Shown in pieces: positions 57,944 to 64,000 of a stretch of 64,000 bases of DNA. The notes beneath the pieces were generated by a model. That model saw nothing but the letters and a program-made list of their open reading frames with translations. It had not been told where the DNA came from and searched no databases. The position numbers were made by a program, and so were the translations under genes. This DNA is from Culex pipiens pallens (taxonomy: Eukaryota > Arthropoda > Insecta > Diptera > Culicidae), in contig NC_068939.1 of the NCBI RefSeq assembly GCF_016801865.2, positions 151,297,132 to 151,361,131 on the forward strand, in the 5' to 3' direction. Position 1 is the stretch's first letter. Each line of letters begins with the position of its first letter.

Positions 57944-60650
57944 AGCTTGTAATCATTTTCAAAAGGTTGGTCATCCATGAACCCCAAAACCTTTTTTGGA
58001 CCGATCTGGCCACTTTGGAACCGGTTCCCGGTACTTCGGTAAAACCCGGATTATGGCAAATTATGTGATTCATAATAATCACCCAGCCATTTGGGAGTCA
58101 AAGTTCATCATTTTCAAAAGATAGGACATCCATGAACCCCAAAACCTCTTTTGGACCGATCTGACCACTTTGGAACCGGTTCCCGGTACTCCGGTGAAAC
58201 CCGGAATATGGCAAATTATGTGATTATTATGGACCCAGCCATTTGGGGGTCAAAGTTCATCATTTTCAAAAGATAGGACATCCATGAACCCCAAAACCTC
58301 TTTTGGACCGATCTGACCACTTTGGAACCTGTTCCCGGTACTCCGGTGAAACCCGGAATATGGCAAATTATGTGATTATTATGGACCCAGCCATTTGGGG
58401 GTCAAAGTTCATCATTTTTGAAAGATAGGACATCCATGAACCCCAAAACCTCTTTTGGCACAATCTGGCCACTCTGGAACCGGTTCCTGGTACTCCGGTG
58501 AAACCCGGAATATTGCAAATTATGTGATTATTATGGACCCAGCCATTTGGGGGTCAAAGTTCATCATTTTTGAAAGATAGGACATCCATGAACCCCAAAA
58601 CCTCTTTTGAACCGATCTGACCACTTTGGAACCGGTTCCTAGTACTCCGGTGAAACCCGGAATATGGCAAATTATGTGATTATTATGGTCCCAGCCATTT
58701 GGGAGTCAAAGTTCATCATTTTCAAAAGATAGGACATCCGTGAACCCCAAATCCTCTTTTGGACCGATCTGACCACTTTGGAACTGGTTCCTAGTACTCC
58801 GGTGTAATCCGGAATATGGCAAATTATGTGATTATTATGGACCCAGCCATTTGGGGGTCAAAGTTCTTCATTTTCAAAAGATAGGACATCCGTGAATCCC
58901 AAAACCTCTTTTGGACCGATCTGACCACTTTGGAACCTGTTCCCGGTACTCCGGTGAAACCCGGAATATGGCAAATTATGTGATTATTATGGACCCAGCC
59001 ATTTGGGGGTCAAAGTTCATCATTTTTGAAAGATAGGACATCCATGAACCCCAAAACCTCTTTTGGACCGATCTGACCACTTTGGAACCGGTTCCTGGTA
59101 CTTCGGTAAAACCCGGATTATGGCAAATTATGTGATTCATAATAATCACCCAGCCATTTGGGAGTCAAAGTTCATCATTTTCAAAAGATAGGACATCCAT
59201 GAACCCCAAAACCTCTTTTGGACCGATCTGACCACTTTGGAACCGGTTCCTAGTACTCCGGTGAAACCCGGAATATGGCAAATTATGTGATTATTATGGA
59301 CCCAGCCATTTGGGGGTCAAAGTTCATCATTTTCAAAAGATAGGACATCCATGAACCCCAAAACCTCTTTTGGACCGATCTGACCACTTTGGAACCTGTT
59401 CCCGGTACTCCGGTGAAACCCGGAATATGGCAAATTATGTGATTATTATGGACCCAGCCATTTGGGGGTCAAAGTTCATCATTTTTGAAAGATAGGACAT
59501 CCATGAACCCCAAAACCTCTTTTGGACCGATCTGACCACTTTGGAACCGGTTCCCGGTACTCCGGTGAAACCCGGAATATGGCAAATTATGTGATTATTA
59601 TGGACCCAGCCATTTGGGGGTCAAAGTTCATCATTTTCAAAAGATAGGACATCCATGAACCCCAAAACCTCTTTTGGACCGATCTGACCACTTTGGAACC
59701 TGTTCCCGCTACTCCGGTGAAACCCGGAATATGGCAAATTATGTGATTATTATGGACCCAGCCATTTGGGGGTCAAAGTTCATCATTTTCAAAAGATAGG
59801 ACATCCATGAACCCCAAAACCTCTTTTGGCACAATCTGACCACTTTGGAACCGGTTCCCGGTACTCCGGTGAAACCCGGAATATGGCAAATTATGTGATT
59901 ATTATGGACCCAGCCATTTGGGGGTCAAAGTTCATCATTTTCAAAAGATAGGACATCCATGAACCCCAAATCCTCTTTTGGACCGATCTGACCACTTTGG
60001 AACCTGTTCCCGCTACTCCGGTGAAACCCGGAATATGGCAAATTATGTGATTATTATGGACCCAGCCATTTGGGGGTCAAAGTTCATCATTTTTGAAAGA
60101 TAGGACATCCATGAACCCCAAAACCTCTTTTGGACCGATCTGACCACTTTGGAACCGGTTCCTAGTACTCCGGTGAAACCCGGAATATGGCAAATTATGT
60201 GATTATTATGGACCCAGCCATTTGGGGGTCAAAGTTCATCATTTTCAAAAGATAGGACATCCGTGAACCCCAAATCCTCTTTTGGACCGATCTGACCACT
60301 TTGGAACCGGTTCCTAGTACTCCGGTGAAACCCGGAATATGGCAAATTATGTGATTATTATGGACCCAGCCATTTGGGGGTCAAAGTTCATCATTTTCAA
60401 AAGATAGGACATCCATTAACCCCAAATCCTCTTTTGGACCGATCTGACCACTTTGGAACCTGTTCCCGCTACTCCGGTGAAACCCGGAATATGGCAAATT
60501 ATGTGATTATTATGGACCCAGCCATTTGGGGGTCAAAGTTCATTATTTTCAAAAGATAGGACATCCATGAACCCCAAAACCTCTTTTGGCACAATCTGGC
60601 CACTCTGGAACCGTTTCCCGGTACTCCGGTGAAACCCGGAATATGGCAAA
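57944..60650 (+). repeat. Satellite of a 152-bp unit, ~18 near-identical copies
   Basis: The phrase CAGCCATTTGGGGGTCAAAG recurs every 152 bp (for example 58236, 58388, 58540). Units contain GGAACC(G/T)GTTCC, ACTCCGGTGAAACCCGG and CATCCATGAACCCCAAAACC. Variant markers (CATTTTCAAAAG versus CATTTTTGAAAG, CCGTGAAC, GATTCATAATAATC) let units be told apart. Two units with the GATTCATAATAATC variant are 1067 bp apart, exactly 7 x 152 plus the 3 extra bases of that variant. Non-coding. Confidence 0.95.
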
Positions 60651-61400
60651 TTACGGGGTTATTTCAGAACAATTTTGGATCCAGCAATGTGGGTGTCAAA
60701 GTTCATCATTTGCAAAATCTAGCTCATCCATGAACCCTAAAACCACTTTGTACCGATCTGGCCACTTTAGGACCGATTCCGTTAATCCAAACCTGGAATA
60801 TGACAAATTACGGAATTATTTCAGAACAATTTTTGCACCATTTTTGTCAAAGTTCATTATTTTCAAAAACCACTGTTGGACCTATCTGGCCACTTTGGGA
60901 CCGGTTCTCGGTACTCCGGTGAAACACGGAATATTACAAATTATGGGCATATTATGGACCCAGCCATTAGGGTGTCAAAGTTCATCATTTTCAAAATGTC
61001 GGGCATCCAAAAACTCCAAAATTACTTTTGGATCGATCTGGTCACTTGGTGATTGGTTTTATAACTCCGGTGCAATCCGAAATATGAAAAATTACGGGAT
61101 TATTTCAGAACAATTTGGGACAAGGCAATATGGATATCCATGATCATCATTTTAAAGATCAAGCTTATTCATGATCCCCACAAATATTTTTGTATCGATC
61201 TGGTCACTTAGGGGCCGATTCTGGAAACTACGGTGAAACTTGGAATATTGAAAATATGGGATTATTTCAGAACGATTTTTGACTAGGCATAGGCAAGATG
61301 GTTGTCAAAGTTCATCATTTTCAAGAACAGGCTCATCCATGATCACAATAACTTGTTTTGAACAGATCTGGCAACTATTGAATCGGTTCCGGGGCTCCTT
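60651..61400 (+). repeat. Decayed satellite units, right flank of the array
   Basis: Unit phrases (CCACTTTGGGACCGGTTC, TCAAAGTTCATCATTTTC, GGATTATTTCAGAAC) continue with increasing divergence and a different ATTTCAGAACAATTT module that the homogeneous array lacks. Open frames through it are repeat by-products. Confidence 0.8.
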
Positions 61401-61439
61401 CAGAAAAAAGTAACTAGCCAATGTAGATGTGAAATTATA

Positions 61440-61870
61440 TATGATGAATTTTTACACCCAAATTGCCTGATCAAAAATTGCTTTGAAAAAGGGACCAGAT
61501 TGGTAAAAAATGATTGTGGGGATCATCAATGAGCTTGATTTTAAAAATAATGAACTTAGGCACCTATATTGCCTTGTCGAAAATTAATCTAAAATAAACG
61601 CGTCATTAGTTATATTTCGAATTGCATAAAAGTTTCAAGAACCGGTCCCAAAGTGGCCAGATCGGTCAAAAATGATTTTGGGGTTCCTGGATGAGCTAGA
61701 TTTTGAAAATTATGAACTTTGACACCCAAATTGCTGGGTCCAGAATTGTTCTGAAATAATCCCGTTATTTGCCATATTTCGGGTTTCACCGGAGAACCAG
61801 GAACCGGTCCCAAAGTGGCCAGATCGGTCCGAAAGTGGTTCTGGGGTTCATGGATGACCGGTTTCCCCGG
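61440..61870 (-). repeat. Inverted decayed satellite units
   Basis: The unit phrases now occur as complements (AAAGTGGCCAGATCGGTC at about 61650 and again near 61812, GGGTTTCACCGGAG). The array therefore changes direction at about 61.4 kb. Divergence is similar to the units just to the left. Confidence 0.8.
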
Positions 61871-64000
61871 GGTTGGAGACCTACCCGCCCAATCCGGAAG
61901 ATCTCCGGTGGTCCAGAATGCATGGCCAGCACTGTCTGGTAGAACAACGATCATAACTTGAAAAATTGTATTTTTTCAAAGATTGCTGTTTAAAATTTTT
62001 GCGGGACCCCAAAATCGCCATTTTTTACCCAGTTGACCCACCAGAAAACTTTTGGGTTTTCCGGCTTATTTTCGAAAAATAGAAATTCTAACGAGTCCAA
62101 TTAAAAAAGAAGTATGCAAATTGGATGAGTTATGGCCATTTCAATGATTTCAGTTTCACCCAGGCCTATACGGGTTAACCAACAAAAAAAAAAAATTAAA
62201 TAAAAAAATCCAGTTAAAAACTGTCCAAAAAAATAAAATATCAAATATTCAAAATAAATTATTAATAAAAAAATCCCTTATTCAGTCTTATTCAAATCCA
62301 GTTCAAGTTAGTAATATGAATTTGTTATTCTATATACAAGAAGTATAAATTTATAAATCGGCATTAGGCCATGTCAAATATCTTATTATCAAAATTTCTA
62401 GAAACTTTCTTAAATAAATAATTAAATAAAATAAAAACTTTTTAAAGGGGCGGAATCAAGGAAATTTAGTTCTGTTGAAATAAATAATGAAATAATTTAA
62501 AACCCCTTCTGGGATGGAAGACTAATTCAGTTTCTACTTATCAGAATTTTTAGTTCTATAGCCCTGAAATATACCTTTACAACTTGACATAAAAAAAATA
62601 ATTTTAAAAATTTATATTCGATTATCTAAATTATTATTAATTATTTAAAATAAATTATATAATAAATCTGAAATCCTTCTTGGATACAAGTCAGATTCAG
62701 TTCCTGCGCATGAAAGCGATATGGTTTGTAGTTATATATCCCTAGAATATAAATTCACAATTTGGCGTAAGGCAACGTGAAATAAAAAAATAGAGTAAAA
62801 TTAAATATATGAAATAATTTATAAAAAAATCTTAAATCCTTCTGAGAAACGTTCAGTTCCTGCACATGAAAGCCATGCTAACTTTTTCAAAACAACCAAT
62901 GCGCTATGGGTTTCAAATGTACATAGGACCTTTTGAAAAAGTAAGCAAGAAATATCCTAGAAACATTTACATTTACTTCCCCGTTCGACGGAAGGCGAGT
63001 CGTGGGACCTTCTGGGATCGAACCCAGGCAGACTTTGTGAGAGGCAACCATGCTTACCCCTACACCACGGGTACCGCAATTAAAAAAAAACCTTCTGGGA
63101 TGGGAGTCTGATTTAGTTCAAGGTTCCAGGTCCTGTTAGTGGTCAGAACTTGTTGTTTTATATTCCAAAAATATGTATTAAACGAATAAAGTCATGTTAT
63201 TTTTTTTTAATTCTATAGATCAAGTAAAATTAATTAATTTAAATATATTATTTATTGAAATATATTATTGTAAAAATACCTTCTGGGATGAAAGTCTGAA
63301 TCAGTTCCTTTTCATGTTAGTAATCAGAATTTGTTGTTCTATTACCCAAAGGAAAACATTTATAAATCCTTAGAAACTCAGTATGTTTAAAACAGGGGCG
63401 CTCAAAGTTTTTGGAGGCCGGGCGAAATTTGAAGCTCAAATGCGCTTGCGGGCCAAATTTACAAAAAAAAATGTTATTGAAAAAAAATAACATTATTTTA
63501 ATTTAAAAGATTTAATTTGTCAATTCAATATAATAGAAAATACAAAATAACGGTTTTCTATCGGTATCGTTGATTTTATTGTTTCAGGTATTTGAAAAAA
63601 AGTTTTTAGCTGAATGTACTTGTGTTTTAAAAAAAATAAAACAAACTTTTGTTTTTATATTTCGAAAATGGTGACATTACATGTTGAATAATTCATCTAA
63701 AGCGTAATTTCATGTATAAATTAAGTGTGGCTAATGAAAAATCGTTGAGAGCCATAATTTCAACAATTCAATGTAAAAAATGTAAGAGAATGTTTTAAGC
63801 TTCCGTATAGTTAAACTGCACTCTTTATTTTCAAAAAAAAAAAGATTCGACAAAAAAAAACATCTAAGCGAAAAAACATTTGACACATTCCGCCGTGACG
63901 TTGCACGCTTTGACTTTTCTTTTTTCAGTTTTTCGGCTGTAACTTAAAAAATACATTGAAAAGGTACATATGTTATTACAGATTCGGAAAGTACATTAAA
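61871..64000. other. AT-rich tail of the window
   Basis: Several loose repeats of CCTTCTGGGATG..GTC followed by A/T-rich runs (about 62505, 63100 and 63279) suggest a decayed repeat. No supported coding sequence. The final 150 bp has an A-rich run and no gene. Confidence 0.4.
63003..63076 (-). tRNA. tRNA-Glu-like relic
   Basis: On the minus strand GTGGTGTAGGGGTAAGCAT resembles the D-arm/A-box region of Glu/Asp tRNAs, TTGCCTCTCACA the anticodon arm (CTC), and CTGGGTTCGATCCCAG is a perfect 5-bp T arm with B box. The acceptor stem does not pair well, so this is a pseudogene or SINE head. Confidence 0.45.

Noticed and set aside
57944..60650. CRISPR-like array
   Set aside because: Units are contiguous 152-bp tandem copies without unique spacers, and the genome is a eukaryote.
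60374..61143. Open frames of 61-185 codons over the satellite
   Set aside because: The frames follow the repeat period and break with each decayed unit. The translation is repetitive without a domain.

Overview
The window looks like nuclear DNA from a culicine mosquito, most likely Culex or a close relative. I infer this from insect-type split genes with GT/AG introns, AT-rich introns packed with palindromic MITE-like elements, and fly or mosquito-like proteins. The species call rests on general resemblance, because no database search was possible.

Layout. Positions 1-11262 are AT-rich non-coding DNA, probably intron, with fragments of several TIR elements. An exon at 11263-11479 joins in matching phase to a terminal exon at 41232-41566 across an intron of about 29.75 kb. 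Together they encode the C-terminus of a protein with an RVxF-type PP1 docking motif (KIQF), which I tentatively place in the phostensin/taperin class. The intron is a nested record of mobile elements: hairpins of 1.3-2.1 kb, a 248-bp element with CTGCCC ends, pogo-like MITEs, elements with CCGTAA ends, and an 85-bp TTAA-flanked element. A probable 3' UTR follows to about 42.8 kb. Then come a MITE, a 5'-truncated LINE tail, a 1.16-kb array of an 8-bp repeat and another hairpin.

An intact intronless gene for TFIIIC subunit 6 (GTF3C6) lies on the minus strand at 48350-49123. Beyond it are copies of a palindromic repeat family (49.4-51.2 kb). Positions 51417-54260 form a unit bounded by 14-bp TIRs (13/14 matching) and a perfect 8-bp target duplication (TCAATAAA), the hallmark of hAT elements. 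No transposase was recognised in it. It carries decayed pieces of host genes: an unrecognised exon, SLC33A1 (acetyl-CoA transporter) with an intron, and DCTN4 (dynactin p62). This gene-capturing hAT-like element is the most striking object in the window.

The first three recognised coding exons of hemipterous/MKK7 (JNK kinase kinase) lie at 54977-56439. They hold the complete kinase domain, and the gene probably continues to the right. Downstream, probably in the next hep intron, is a satellite of a 152-bp unit (57.9-60.65 kb, about 18 copies) with a trace of a 7-unit higher-order period. Decayed copies follow, then inverted ones. The last 2 kb is AT-rich and holds one tRNA-like relic.

The genes have no evident joint pathway. 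They are independent host genes embedded in repeat-rich DNA. The biology of interest is the transposable-element stratigraphy: hairpins whose two arms act as built-in filled/empty-site controls, a host intron that should transcribe long dsRNA-forming palindromes, and a hAT-like carrier of host gene fragments.
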